Notes: generated from the letters alone by a model not told the origin. Counted from the stretch's first letter, positions 24,440 through 37,469 are shown. The stretch is 64,000 bases of DNA from Phoronis australis (GCA_002633005.1 NMRA01000291.1:485757-549756); one strand, 5' to 3'. Translations and numbers: made by a program.

Positions 24440-25494
24440 TGTTCTTACTCAATGTCTACTCAAATGGGGCCAAGTCTTATGAAGAGCAGTTGGTTTACCT
24501 AAAGATGGTCCTTCAACAACCCTGTCTCAAGGAGATGTTGACAGGTTTCTTCGTAGCAGGTCGCCATAATCGTGTATGGCACTTGCGCTGGTGTAGCAAT
24601 TTTCAAAATAAACCAAACAACGTGGAAATTCGTTTAGAGTACTAGAATACGATATCGCCTCCATGTACGTTGTCTTAATTTTCGCAATTTGCACGTAACT
24701 CCATTCATCAAAAACAGTAAACGTTTAGGCGCAATAACGTCAGCCTAAACTACGACAAAACTTCGACAAAAGTGCGATAAGTGTTCGACTATGGTGCCAT
24801 ACATTTCTGGCAAGAAGTTTATACCAAGTTTAGCAGCTTGGCAGAGTTCTTTCGAAGTTTATATTGACGTTTGCTATGTGTGGAGCACCTGTCCAATAAT
24901 GTCAAAAAGTTCTACTCGAAGCTGCGCACAGCTGTCAACACTTGGATGACAAGACTGTACTACCCGAAGAACAGGCATACTGCATATCAAACGTGTAAAA
25001 GGTTCTGGGGTTATAAGGGGCATTTTAATGAGAGCTAAGCAATTAAGGGATCGTGTTGTTAAAGAGTTTCAGTGGGTGTGCCCTCCTTGATAATGCCATA
25101 GAGAACATAAGTCATGTGGAATGACGGTGGTGAAGAGCAAACGTCACGTAGCGGAGTGACAGGAAAAAGACTAAGTACAAGAAGGGAGTAGTGGACCTGG
25201 ACGAGGATAACTAGAGAAAGATTGCGGAGGAGATAGAGAAGCACACTACAGGCACCCGCTCACTGACCAGCAGTCATATCTCCATAACATCTGCAATCGC
25301 CGAGTAGATTCCAGAACAGCCTGGTCACTGGCCATGAGCAGAGCAGTCAGATTTTTAGTTTTGGTAAGCACTGAATGTTACAAAGCAATAGGAAAAGTCA
25401 AAATGCTGGAGTTGCTGAAGAAGCTGTACTGTCAAGGGAAGGCCATGGCCTTGAAACGTTCAGTTGCCTGTTAGTCGAAAGACAGCATGTAACA
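24440..25494. other. Possible decayed coding region
   Basis: Several short plus-strand frames read like protein, for example EEQLVYLKMVLQQPCLKEML near 24480-24540 and VKKFYSKLRTAVNTWMTRLYYPKNR near 24905-24975, but stops and frame changes interrupt them and no family is recognised. Possibly an old transposon gene. Confidence 0.25.
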
Positions 25495-25830
25495 TTAAAG
25501 GCGAAGGCAACCTTTTTCCATGTCATTTTGAGCTAAAATAAGGTGGGTTGGTTATCCTAGACATATTTTCCACTTAATTACAGCTTTTCGTAATTTTATT
25601 AATTACTCGTCTGCTACTCCGGAAGTGACGTTTTAGGAGGCAAGAGTTTCCCGCCACTTGGTTTTGCGTTGACTTTACCGTGCGAATCTGTTCTATTCTA
25701 CTTTTGTTTTGTGCTGTTTTTCAACAATTGTCGCCACCACTTTCCATCGGCAAGTATTCTGCGGCAAGATTGGTTAGTAGAGAACTCAACTACGTTGGAT
25801 TTAGGGATTTTAGTGCGTTGTAAGCTGAAA

Positions 25831-26238
25831 ATGGCTGGAGTCGGTGACCCGTATCACAGTGACAGTAGTGTGAGTGACGGAGACCTTGTTCACAGCAGTG
25901 GTGACGAGAAATTTTTTTCACGGACATTCAGTGCGTGGGTACATGTTTGAGCCCGATTAGCCCGAGTTATAACGAGGCAGAGTACGCAAAAGCACAGGCA
26001 GCTGCTGAGAGAAACGAGGCGGCTACTGAGGACAGACGTGGTGACACAGTACATCTTGGTGCAAATGCACTGTGTGTGTTGTTATGCCTACCTCAATAGA
26101 ATGCTTGTGCTGTTCAGAATTCGACGAGGCCAAGCCACTACTGGACATAGTTAAGTGGACCTCCGGCATACCACGGATAGAGGAACAACTGTCCCACTTG
26201 CCAGAGTGTCCCGCGACACACTCCCACTGGATCATGTG
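25831..26238 (+). pseudogene. P2X7 C-terminal-like cysteine-motif gene remnant
   Basis: An ATG near 25831 opens MAGVGDPYHSDSSVSDGD, a Ser/Asp-rich start, and stops at 25948. After a frame change, 26057 onward reads WCKCTVCVVMPTSIECLCC followed by SEFDEAKPLLDIVK and ends at a stop near 26238. The spacing W-C-x-C-x2-C-x2-MPT-x2-EC-x-CC resembles the zinc-binding cysteine cluster of the intracellular C-terminal region of P2X7 receptors, found alone in many invertebrate proteins. The downstream part of that domain is not clear. Position inside a Kolobok element, on the strand opposite the transposase, suggests a passenger gene. Domain assignment is by motif only. Confidence 0.5.
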
Positions 26239-26554
26239 ACCTGAGCACCCAAACTGCTCTACATCGTGTCGTGTGACTCCCTAGCCACACACACCTGGCA
26301 CCTTCTAAATAGACAAGTCCACAATAAACTTATCAAAGTTTGGCTCACCGATCTGTTCACTGAACGACAAACTGTCCTCTTCACTGGGTGTCGATCCTGG
26401 GCCTGTAATCACTCCCACTACTCAATATCACTGCAGGGCTGCTTAGAGGCTCTGGGCTGGAGAAAACAGCACAGGGCGAATCACTACTGGTTTCAGGAAT
26501 TGCACGCTCTGGGGTACGTTCGGAGGCTAGGTGACAGTAGATGAAGTGCCTCAA

Positions 26555-26930
26555 CTAGCTCCAGTCACTGTACTGGTCACCTCGCGAGGCTTCTCGCTTC
26601 AAAAACGCACTTCTCAGGGGTGGTGACGGGGCACTGCCGGGAATCAACACAGACGGAATGGCATCCTTCTTCAGGCGTTGTTTCGCAGGGACCTTCGTCA
26701 GTTCAGCGTACAAATCCCTTTCGTAACCGCCAGGGCAGAAAGTGCTTGCCACACACACGGTATTTCTCCGCTGCTTTGTATGTTGGGTGGACGGGTAACG
26801 CTGCGTTTTTCACACGAACGAGCCAAGTACGGCGAAGTGTGTCATCCATCGGAAAGCGATGCAAAGGTACTCCCAAAGCGCGCGTGAGCCTCTAATTAGT
26901 ACATTCCGGTACGCAGCAACAATGTGACAT
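26555..26930 (-). pseudogene. Kolobok transposase N-terminus (THAP domain), broken
   Basis: From an ATG at 26928-26930 the frame reads MSHCCCVPECTN, then a TAG stop (26892-26894), then in the same frame LHRFPMDDTLRRTWLVRVKN and YRVCGKHFLP at 26739-26860. A one-base frame change follows, after which the adjacent frame reads YERDLYAELTKVPAKQRLKK and DAIPSV. All THAP landmarks are visible: C-x4-C (VPEC), the conserved HRFP and W, C-x2-H (CGKH), and the closing proline. With one stop and one frameshift and no catalytic region left, this is a dead transposase gene. It starts next to the right terminal repeat, as expected. Confidence 0.85.
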
Positions 26931-27199
26931 GCTGACTGACTAGTAAATGAAAGCAAGCGACGACGGAACTTAACACAACCGAGGTTGAACAATGACCGAC
27001 TCGGCAGCTCTCACAGTCAGACTATATGAAAAGAAATTGGCGCGAAATGTTTGCCTCCTAAAACGTCACTTCCGGAAAAGCGGACGAGTAATTAATAAAA
27101 TTACGAAAAGCTGTAATTAAGTGGAAAATATGTCTAGGATAACCAACCAACCTTATTTTAGCTCAAAATGACATGGAAAAAGGTTGCCTTCGCCTTTAA

Positions 27200-28300
27200 A
27201 ATAGCTAATTTCTTTCAGTATGAACTTATTGAATCCACTCCCTATAGCCCAGATCGGCAAATACGGCAGTCTGAGGAAGGGTCACAATGCCATTTTGGTC
27301 AAATCTCTTCGCGTTATGTCCCAAATCATTCTGCTCCGGAGGTGGTGTTGGTTGCTGGTTTCCAGCTTTTGTAGCAGGTCGTTTGGAGTGTTTCCGGAAC
27401 TACAGGAGATTTAGGTAAAGCCCGGCACTCTACTAGCCCCCTATCCTCCCGCTTATGAAACAATTATTTGTTTTGGAAAATATGACCACAAAGATCCCTA
27501 CACAAAGGACCATGAGACGATAACATGAGGAAAAGTTGAGGAAGCCATGCTAACCCCTGTTCCCAAACACCCCTTTTGCCCCAAACTATTCTATGTAACG
27601 CTATGTTAAACAACCTTCTATGAGTATAAGGTATTCCTTTCTATTCAACAACGAGCGGGAGAAAAGCCACTGTGTAATTACACATGCTGAAGCAGACTTA
27701 CAGGTAAATGTGGAAAAAGGCACCCACACCATCAGAAACACTTGTGACAACACTTACGCCGTCTACGAGCTCTTGATCTATGGGACGTCTAATATGCCAG
27801 TAGACGCCAAGACTAAAATGGAGAAGTGGAATGGTAGTATTTCGGACATAATGGAACATTTCAGAGATTTGACCTGAACAAGTGCCGCCAACATGACAGG
27901 TCACAAGATGTGAGGGTACTGAACAGAGAAAAGTTCTTGGCGGTTTGAACGAGCTGTCAGAGACGCCAATAACCCCTCTCTGAGTAGACACGGAGGTGTC
28001 AAATTGAACTTAACGCAGTCAGTAACTCGTGATCCATTGCCTTGAAGCTGTTCTCTATGAACACCGACGCATGGGGTGGTGAAATTTTCTCGAGAACCAG
28101 TGACTCATCAATACCCAGTAGAAGCCAGGCTGCTCCGCGAAGTCGGGAAATTTACTTTATTCTATTGAAAGTTCCAGAAGTCATAGTTTATGAGTTTTTC
28201 CTAAATTATTAATAGTGTCCATCCTAGCCAGAGTCAACGTATATGTAACCTGCATAGATTACGCGTAATCTATACACATACCCCTATTCACTATAAGAAG
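27200..28300. other. No confidently supported gene
   Basis: An 85-codon frame at 27620-27877 (contains EKGTHTIRNTCDNTYAVYEL) looks faintly protein-like but has no recognised domain or convincing splice sites. The rest is unremarkable. Confidence 0.3.
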
Positions 28301-28302
28301 AG

Positions 28303-28450
28303 GCAGTGTGGCTTAGTGTCCTTCCTCTACTCAAGGTTGTGTTTTCGAGTCACACGGGGCACGCTGCTGGTAGCTTGAGTCAAGTCCCTAGATCCTCAGT
28401 TCCGTTTCAACTAACTTAAATCATAATAATGGTCCAAGGTGATCAGTGCG
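28303..28450 (+). mobile_element. tRNA-derived SINE
   Basis: A tRNA-like head has an A-box region (GTGTGGCTTAGTGTCC) and a B box (GTTTTCGAGTCACAC), then a body with GTAGCTTGAGTCAAGTCCCTAG, similar to the central segment (CTTGAGCAAGNCNCTT) of widespread metazoan tRNA-SINEs. The 3' end is uncertain. Confidence 0.55.
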
Positions 28451-28569
28451 ATGGGCCTTCTTGAGTGGCATGCGTAGCTTTGGTACAACAATATTTTAAC
28501 TATTTATCAGTTGAAATGTTGGGAGGATATCTTATTCCAGTATTTAGCTATCCCTTATTCTTTGTATAA

Positions 28570-28935
28570 TGGGATTACAGAAATGCTAATTCTTCATGTC
28601 TCATAAATTTAACATCTCGTCGCACAAAAGAGATGAATTTTCCTTGTTTCAGTTCAACGTGACCTTTGACCACCTCTCATTTGACATCGACTTTGACCTT
28701 GCATCCATAAATTTTAAAATAATATCAGAAATGCACTCTCCGTCCAAAAAACATTGGAAACCATAAATTGCAGGAACCTACACGATATCATGTTCAGAGT
28801 GTGGAAATTAGGCGAAATTCAAGATAGCGGCTTCCGCCATCTTGAATTATAAAAAATAATTTTATTCTCCTAACCACATATTATAAATTTCCAAAAGAAA
28901 ACTTTACAGTAAACAACACTACAGGGTCAATTTTT
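28570..28935. repeat. Dispersed repeat with YY1-like palindrome, inverted copy
   Basis: Reverse-orientation relative of 23160-23590, including 'gtgacctttgacc' and the palindrome attcaagatagcgg/ccgccatcttgaat (28818-28848; one substitution breaks the left half). Confidence 0.65.
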
Positions 28936-29060
28936 TGACAACTAGACTAAAGAAGAAAAAGTGAGGTACCGAGGATAGAATGAAATTTTTAGAAATACAA
29001 ATTAGTGTAATTTTTTATATAATTCAAACCAGTCTCTCCTCTGTTTTTGAAAAAATGTTT

Positions 29061-31706
29061 GACGTAGTTTTACGCATGTAAAACATGTTTAATGCCAAAA
29101 AAATTCCACTAAAATAGACGAGGGTCGTATTTGGTCAGGAAATACATTGCACAAGCTGTGAAGGAATGTACATGGCAACGTTGCACGGGAGTTGAAGAAC
29201 ATTGCATCGACCAAGCGTGGTTTGAAAGACATTTATATAAATATGCATAACTTCAATTTTTGTGAACTACAATTATGTTCAAAGATCATTAAGTTTATTT
29301 TAAATACGAATGAATGACGAAACTGTATTTGCTCTTACAAATTTTTAGGTAACTTGACATTTTGAAATTGGTCTCATTTTTTCCTAAATAGGTGCGATTC
29401 CTGGGCTAGGAAAGAACTGTCAATTTATCATTGCTGGCTCCACCTGTTGGATTGTCACTGCGTGTCAGTTCATTATTGCTGACTCTACAAGTTGAATTGT
29501 CACAGCGTGTCAGTTTATTATTGCTGGCTCCTGCACCCGTTGGCTCGTCACGTGTCAGTTTACTATTGCTGGCTCCACAAGTTGAACGGTCACGGCGTGA
29601 CAGTTTATTATTGCTGGCTCTACAAGTTGAATTGTCGGTGCGTGTCAGTTTATTATGTTGGCTAATTAATATAATGTTATGTAAGTCATTTTCAGTATTG
29701 GGAATGAAAATTAATTAAAAATACTTTTATCTTTAAGTTAATACTTGCATTTACCAGGCAGGGTGAAAATACTAGTTTACACATTTTCAGACCTTAGACG
29801 TCTTGAATAAAGGTGATTTTAATCAATCACAAATCCACCACTTTTGCATGTAAAAATGCGAAAGTGATGGCTTTGTTGTTGTTCATTCGAAAGGAATACA
29901 AAATATTTAAGTGTAATGTAATTACCATATACATAGGCGCATTACGCAGGGAGTTAGACATCAGCAAGAATTACAAAAATTCGGGCAAATAAGAAAAAAA
30001 TCAGGCAGCGCAATGGAACAACATTAGCGGTGGATCCATGGTGTCTCAAGAGGGGCAACTACCACAATTCGCGAAGGGAAAATGTCGGGTAAAACCCAAC
30101 AGAGGGTCCCTTTACTCCATTTGTGTGTCACGAAGTAAGAAATTGATGTTTTGGTACACTTTGAAGTGAGTTATGAAATCTTTGTCATATGCACCCCCCC
30201 CAAGTTGTCGGGCCTGCCTGTGTCCATATGCAGTCAAACCGCACTGAACAGGTCTTAGTTAACTGTCCACCGTCTTTTACAAGTCTCAAACTCAACTACT
30301 GAGAAAGGCTGGTTTGGTTGTAATGCCTTATAGATACAGCAAGACAATACTGAATGACGGGACGTTTGTTGCAAGGCAGCTTTACTTTGACAATGAATCT
30401 CGCCAGTAACAACAACATTATGTGGACCGTGCAAAAATGAAGCTAGTTTTGGATGCATTATGTCCCAATTGTATACCTTTAAAAGCTGCATTTCACCTGG
30501 TTTAGCTGGTCAATTGGGCGCCTTCTACTCTCCGTAATAAGGCTCAATTTCAGTTATCAACAAGAACAGTCATCAGTGATTCCAGAAAACACTTGAGTTT
30601 ATTAGGGTTAGCCATAGCAAATTCAAAAACAGTGCTGGAACGAATTACTTGGGACCATAGTTGTCATCTCATTCAACAATAATTCCGGATAAGAACAGTA
30701 AATGTTTTCAAAGAATAAGACGTTTAGTTTAAGAATTCAACATTGACAACTGAACAGGCGAAATGCAGCTTTTAAGTTCTCTTCCACCCATACCTCAAAA
30801 AAGTAATGACATGGCAAGGTACAATTTAAAAGAATACAATTGAAGAATAAAACATTGGACAACGTTGAAGTAAATGAATAGTAACTATAGTACACACTTC
30901 GTCTAAACATTGCCAATTATTACATGACCAGTAAATACAACAAATATTAATTGCACTCTTCATAGAAAGAAAATCAAAATGGTCTGAGCATAACTTAAAA
31001 CACAGTCAACAAACAATTCTGGTGTAAAAAGGACTACAAGGTGAAATGTCCAAAACCAGTTCTCATAATAACTTTAAGTTTTCTCTTGAGCATAGAGTCT
31101 TGTTTTTTATAGGTCACTCCTGGTACCTTATCAAAGTAATGTTTTAGAATCATACGATGTTGTGAAATGGCACGAACTTAATTTAAGCCCAGAATAATGT
31201 TGACATCGAAAAGCAAATAGTATCTAGACCATAAGTGAGGTTCCTACAATTGGTCAACATATACACATATACATATAGGTTAAGTTTAAATGAAAGTAGT
31301 TTTCTACTTAAATTCTAAAAATTAAGCACAGACACCAGTGTTTAACTCACAACTAAATACACACCTATTAGTAGCTGACAGTATGTTGGTCTTCATTGAC
31401 AAAATAATATAAAATAAGTATTACTAAACATAAAAGGGTTTTTAATCACTAAATCGCCTAAGAGACCACAAAAAATCATATTACTGATGAAATATTACTC
31501 AATTTAATTGCTAAATTCTCCAGTAATGTTTTGTTGTAGGACTCTTTTAACTAGAGATGGGTTAATAACAGTATATGACATACAAGGAAACCATTTTGAC
31601 TTTCATGGCAATCCTAGGTCAGAAAAGGGACCATGTCCCACTACACAAACCATAACCCCTTACAAAAATAGCATACTGCTCAATTTCTAACACATGAACA
31701 CCCATA
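29061..31706. repeat. Large tandem duplication, copy A
   Basis: Nearly the entire segment recurs at 32268-35009. Similarity is loose at the left end (about 29061-29400) and very high (roughly 95% or better by eye) from about 30540 to 31700. It contains a hAT-like fragment (30015-30110) and the 42-bp minisatellite. No gene is recognised; its 60-codon shared frame has no known domain. Confidence 0.85.
29418..29662. repeat. 42-bp minisatellite
   Basis: About six units of the type TTATTGCTGGCTCCACAAGTTGAATTGTCACGGCGTGTCAG. The unit is a multiple of three, so the region stays open and would encode LLLLAPQVEL-like repeats, but there is no sign that it is translated. Copy B of the surrounding duplication has a single unit at about 32729-32785. 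Confidence 0.85.
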
Positions 31707-31715
31707 ANGTAGTTT

Positions 31716-32200
31716 TTGGATACATAACAAATTTTTGTATTAATAATTTCCACAAATTCGACTGCTTGCTTTATTTTGAGATACCTTGAATGAACTCGAA
31801 ATTCCATGTTTATCCCAATATTCCAAGTTCTCACACAATCAACAAAATAAGGTAATCTCCCAACATGAACTGTTTGATGTAGTACATCAACAAATACGTT
31901 GCTGATCTTGCAAAACTTGTGCATTAAATTTTTGGTGCATGGTTTTGGCATTACCTGCAGTCAAATGCTCAGTGCATTGTCACTTAGGTGAAAAGCAAGA
32001 CAAACTTCATGTCGGAGCCATGAAAATATAACATGCTGTCATTCATCTAGAATTTAAGGTAAGAGTACGATTCATAATTGGTTACAAAGCACGTTTCCTA
32101 GATCCAAGTGATGTTCTAAGTATCAGCCAATCAAAAAGTGGACCAGAGGTTTAGTATGGAAAATTTCGATGATTTATTGTTCAGATATGACATGCAGTGA
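31716..32200. repeat. Dispersed repeat shared with 22441-22900
   Basis: Lies between the two tandem copies. Same orientation as its 22.4-kb relative, diverged, non-coding. One ambiguous base lies just to its left, at 31708. Confidence 0.6.
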
Positions 32201-32267
32201 AGTCAGTGGTGAATGGCCACAGTTGAGGTAAGAAATGTAATCTACATAGTATTACATAATTCACCAT

Positions 32268-35009
32268 ATAGTTTTACACTTGTGAAAAATATTTCTAGTG
32301 CCTAAAAATTTTGTTGCAATAGACGAGGGTCGGATTTGGACGGAAATCCATTGCACAAGCTGGTATTATGTGAAGTAATGTACATGCGATGTTACACAGA
32401 AATTGAGGAACGTTGTATTGAACAAGCTTGGTTTGAAAGGCTGTTTTAAAATTATGCATAATTTTAATTTTTGTGAACTACAGTTAAGTTCAATGAATGT
32501 TTGTTTATTCTGAATAGGAATGAATGATGGAAATGTTATTACTATGCAAAGTGAACGAGTACAGCCACACATGAAAAGTATTGACTGTACATTAAAAGTT
32601 CTATGAATTAAATATTTAAAGCTGCTATGAACCTATTTTCCCTTACAAATTTTTGTTCGATTTAGGCAACTTAACATTTTGAAATTGGTCTCAAAGTTTT
32701 TGCTTAATCTAAATAGGTGGGATTTTTGATGACAGTTTATTATTGCTGGCTCAACAAATTGAATTGTCACGGCGCGTCATTTTATTCCTAAGCATGCTAT
32801 CTAGGAACGATTTGTCAGTTCTTTGCAAGACCAAAAACCAGACTGCTCATCTGAGTAAGGAACAAGTCGAGGCCAATTTTACAATGATAATTTGTCTACA
32901 TGAAGATTGAGTTTCTTTAATGCACCAGGTTTATTACCGCTTTATATGTTAATATTTGAGTTAAATTTGAAGAATTTAAGAACCTCGGATATTGGTTAAT
33001 TAATATAATGTTATGTAAGTCATTTTTAGTATTGTGTATGAACTCTAACTAAAAACACTGTTGACTAAAATACTTGCACTTACCAGGCAGGGTGAAAATA
33101 CTATTTTACACATTTTCAGACACTAGACGTCTTGAATAAACGTGATTAAATGCAAAGTGGTGGCTTTGTGTTGTTCATTCAACAGGAATATAAAATGTTT
33201 AAGTGTTTTCTAATTAATGCATGCCATACACATATACGTGCATTAGACTGGGGTCAGATACAAAAATTCTGGCAAATAAGAAAAAAATTCAGGCAGCACA
33301 TCATCCAATGGAACATAAGCAGTGGATCCAGGATGTCTCAAGAGGGGCAACCACCACAATTCGCGAAGGGAATGTTCGCGTAAAACCCAGTAGAGGGGGC
33401 TCTTAACTCGATTTACGGGTCACGAAGTAAGAAATTGACGTTTTGGTACACTTTGAAGTAAGTTATGAAATCTTTGTCATATGCCCCCCAAGTTGCCATG
33501 TCTGCCTGTGTCCATATATAGTCAAACCACACTGACCAGGTCTGAGTTAACTGTTCACCGTCTTCTACAAGTCTCAAACCCAACTACTGAGAAAAGCCGA
33601 TTTGGTTGTAATGCCTTACAGATACAGCAAGAAAATATTGAGTGAAGGGGAGTTTGTTGCAAAGCGGCTTTACTTTGACAATAAATCGCGCCAGGAACAA
33701 CATTATGTGGACCGTGCAAAATGAGGCTAGTTTTGGATGCATTATGTACCAATTGTATACCTTTAAAAGCTGCATTTCACCTGGTTTAGCTGGTTAAAAC
33801 AAAAATCAGTTGGGCCTTCTACTCTCAATAATAAGACTCAGTTATCAACAAGAACAGTCATCAGTGACTCCAGAAAACACTTTAGTTTATTAGGGTTAGC
33901 CATAACTAAAATAGCAAATTCAAAAACGGTGCTGGAACGAATTACTTGTGACCATAGTTGTCATCTCATTCAACAATAATTCCGGATGAGAACAGTAAAT
34001 GTTTTCAAAGAATAAGGTGTTTAGTTTAAGAATTCAACATTGACAACTGAACAGGTGAAATGCAGCTCTTAAGTTCTCTTCCACCCATACCTCAAAAAAG
34101 TAATGACATGGCAAGGTACAATTTAAAAGAATACAATTGAAGAATAAAACATTGGACTAAGTTGAAATAAATGAATAGTAACTATAGTACACACTTCATC
34201 TAAACATTGCCAATTATTAAATGACCAGTAAATACAACAAATATTAATTGCACTCTTCATAGAAAGAAAATCAAAATGGTCTGAGCATAACTTAAAACAC
34301 AGTCAACTAACAATTCTGGTGTAAAAAGGACTACAAGCTGAAATGTCCAAACCCAGTTCTCATAATAATTTTAAGTTTTCTCTTGAGCATAGAGTCTTGT
34401 TTTTTATAGGTCACTCCTGGTACCTTATCAAAGTAATGTTTTAGAATCATACGATGTCGTGAAATGGCACGAACTTAATTTAAGCCCAGAATAATGTTGA
34501 CATCCAAAAGCAAATAGTATCTAGACCATAAGTGAGGTTCCTACAATTGGTCAACATATACACATATACATATACTATAGGTTAAGTTTAAATGAAAGTA
34601 GTTTTCTACTTAAATTCTAAAAATTAAGCACATACACCAGTGTTTAACTCACAACTAAATACACACCTATTAGTAGCTGACAGTATGTTGGTCTTCATTG
34701 ACAAAATAATATAAAATAAGTATTACTAAACATAAAAGGGTTTTTAATCACTAAATCGCCTAAGAGACCACAAAAATCATATTTTACTGATGAAATATTG
34801 CTCAATTTAATTGCTAAATTCTCCAGTAATGTTTTGTTGTAGGACTCTTTTAACTAGAGATAGGTTAATAACAGTATATGACATACAAGGAAACCATTTT
34901 GACTTTCATGGCAATCCTAGGTCAGAAAAGGGACCATGTCCCACTACACAAACCATAACCCCTTACAAAAATAGCATACTGCTCAATTTCTAACACATGA
35001 ACACCCATA
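32268..35009. repeat. Large tandem duplication, copy B
   Basis: Second copy of the 29061-31706 segment, ending 'ctcaatttctaacacatgaacacccataa' exactly as copy A does. It includes the same hAT-like fragment (33315-33400). Confidence 0.85.
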
Positions 35010-35443
35010 ATATTTCCATAAAAATGAATGCCTGGGGTACAAAGTTAAGCTATACGAAATCCAATGATACTAAGCAAACATTTCGTATATAACACACTGA
35101 ACCACGGAGAAAATGTGAAGCGAAAGCATACATTGACATGTAGTGCAAAAATATTTCAAACTAGAAAAATATTGGGAATCAAAGAAATCCTATGAGACCA
35201 AGTCTAAGAGGACACGAAGAAAAATTTTACGGTCACATTTCACAGACAGTTATCTTGAAAGGACATATTTAGTTGACTTTTTGAAAAATATTGGTCATGC
35301 ATTTTAAGAACAAGAAACTGAACTTGCCTTGGCACATAAACTAAAAACACCGCAAACATCCGTGATAACACCCTTACCCAATTCAATCCCAACCCTTTTA
35401 AAATTTATAATTTTTCAATTTTTAAAAGCCATACTCAGCAGCC

Positions 35444-35482
<39 letters not shown>

Positions 35483-37463
35483 GCGTGCGTGGGCACCCAC
35501 CACAAGAATTTTTGTTCCCCAAACCTTAACAAACTGGTTACCTTTGACTAATGACGACTTTCTGCAGCACCTTGTCAAAAATAATCATAAGTCACATTTT
35601 TTCTGGAAATGTGAAATGCTTTTTGGTCTCATGCACATTCTAGTACTATCAGACTCGTGTGTAATAAATTGGTCAACAAGCCGTTAGCACAAGTGACTCG
35701 ATCATTTGGCTAAAAACCCATCCCGACATCTCAATTTTTTTTCTTTTTAGTTCCCCAACCTGATGGGCTTGCTGCCAACCCCGACTTTTTAATTTCCCTA
35801 TTGAAGCACCCTGGTTAACCTGTAGCGAGCAGTAACAGTCTCTTCTTTACATAGTGCATTGGTTGCTTCAAAACTGTCCTCGTTTCTGAAAGCTAGGTAC
35901 ACATGATTCTAAGAATTAACTCAAATTCTTACTCTAATGCATGGACATCTATTATTGCAATGCAACCCAAGAGCTAGACATAAAGATTTTCAAAAACAAC
36001 GAACCAGAAGTTTCAAAAAAGTTTTGAAACTGAACATCAATTACTAGACAAAAAGCAAAAAGAATGTCTTTGATTTAGCATTAATTGTTATCCAAAAGAC
36101 AGCATAAATGAATTTAATTTAATTTAATGAAAGGGAAGACTGTATTAACCGTCATGGTACTAAGCACCAGTGAGTTTTTCTCTTCTGCCAAGCAAATATT
36201 CTACTGGGCCACGCTGACATCCAACCCTTGAACTCGAAGTGAAACTTAGATTCAATATTTTTTCCAACTTGTTACGATATCAGAATGAGTATCTTTGACT
36301 GTGAGCTGGTGGACAGTATGGTTTATGCAGTTGAGTACATAATACAAGTTTGCACTAATTCTTGAAGCAACATGCTTGAGTTCAATATCAAGATTTTGAG
36401 TTGAATTAAAAGTTGAAGTGGAAATCCTGCAGTATGAGCATGTCACGTACGCTTACCTGTCGAAATCATTCTGTACCCTGGCACAAAGTCAAAGACACTA
36501 ACTGATTTTTCACCTACGGAGACCCGGAGATATCAATCTAAGATGAAGTTGAAGAGATTGGATCTTGAGCCCAAGACATACTACTGACAGTTAGTTCAGC
36601 TCAAATGTTTTAAGATGCAATCATGACCAGTGAGTTTTAAGGATGGGGACATTCACATCTCAAATCCCATGATTCGCCACTTGACCAGCATTAATATGAT
36701 TATGGAACACTAATTATACCAACAATGAAAACAAAAACATTGAATTTAACAAAATTCTGTTAAAAACATCAAAGCAAATAACATGACAACATGGAAAATG
36801 GTAATTATGCTCAACAATCTATTCGCAGTCAACCACTTGGATCTCCCTTCACGTAATTACACGAAGCATCATGTCACTCCCCGCATTAACTAAAAATTGC
36901 TCTGTCATGTTTGACAAAGAATATGCAATTTCAATAGCACCAACACAATTCTTATTTGATGCCCTTAATTATTTGCACATCAAGAACATTGAATGGTATA
37001 CGCAAAAACAGAAAGGTAAAAATTCTCCAGTTTACTCGAGGTCGAAGCTTATACCAAATTTTAGAAGAAGGCAATATTGACCATTCCAAATTCCAGAATT
37101 AGGATCAACAAATCATCATTCACCACAATATTTACACACTATTGGGATCACGAACACGATTCATCAGCGGTTATTTCGACAATTTTACAAACTGCCAAGT
37201 CTATTTTCTGATTCTAGTACAAAACACAATGTTTAGCATTTGAGAAATATGTTGACTGCCAAATCAACCAAGTACTACTTCTTCAGAATCGAAAAAATTC
37301 AATTTTGGTTTGAATTTTGGTGTCCCAAAGGTGAGAGACTACACCAAACTCAAGAAGTTTTACCTTAAGTGAAAATGATTGAATCCAAAGGAAGCTATTG
37401 CCGTCTGTTGTGGTGGGGTCCCACTTGTAAAGTTCCCATAGAAATGTTGGGATTTCATGAAAT
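35010..37463. other. AT-rich region downstream of AGTRAP, no gene seen
   Basis: Contains a (TG)n microsatellite at 35446-35477 continuing as TGCG repeats to 35490, and a short (TAATT)n tract near 36112-36127. No recognisable coding exon. Confidence 0.45.
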
Positions 37464-37469
37464 TTTATT
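37464..37469 (-). terminator. Candidate AGTRAP poly(A) signal
   Basis: AATAAA on the minus strand, about 215 bases past the AGTRAP stop codon. It is the first perfect hexamer I see there; others further on cannot be excluded. Confidence 0.4.

Larger units (their letters stand above)
25499..27195. mobile_element. Kolobok-type DNA transposon, decayed
   Basis: Terminal inverted repeats of about 155 bp, roughly 95% identical by eye, begin AGGCGAAGGCAACCTTTTTC and are flanked on both sides by TTAA (25495-25498 and 27196-27199). TTAA target duplications together with a THAP-domain transposase are the hallmarks of the Kolobok superfamily; piggyBac also uses TTAA but has no THAP domain. Inside are the broken THAP start of a minus-strand transposase (26555-26930) and a plus-strand remnant with a P2X7-like cysteine motif (25831-26238). 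At 1.7 kb the copy is too short for a full transposase, so it is internally deleted and cannot move by itself. Confidence 0.85.

Noticed and set aside
29431-29718. Leucine-rich repeated frame
   Set aside because: It is produced by the 42-bp minisatellite, whose unit length is a multiple of three; copy B of the duplication does not conserve it.
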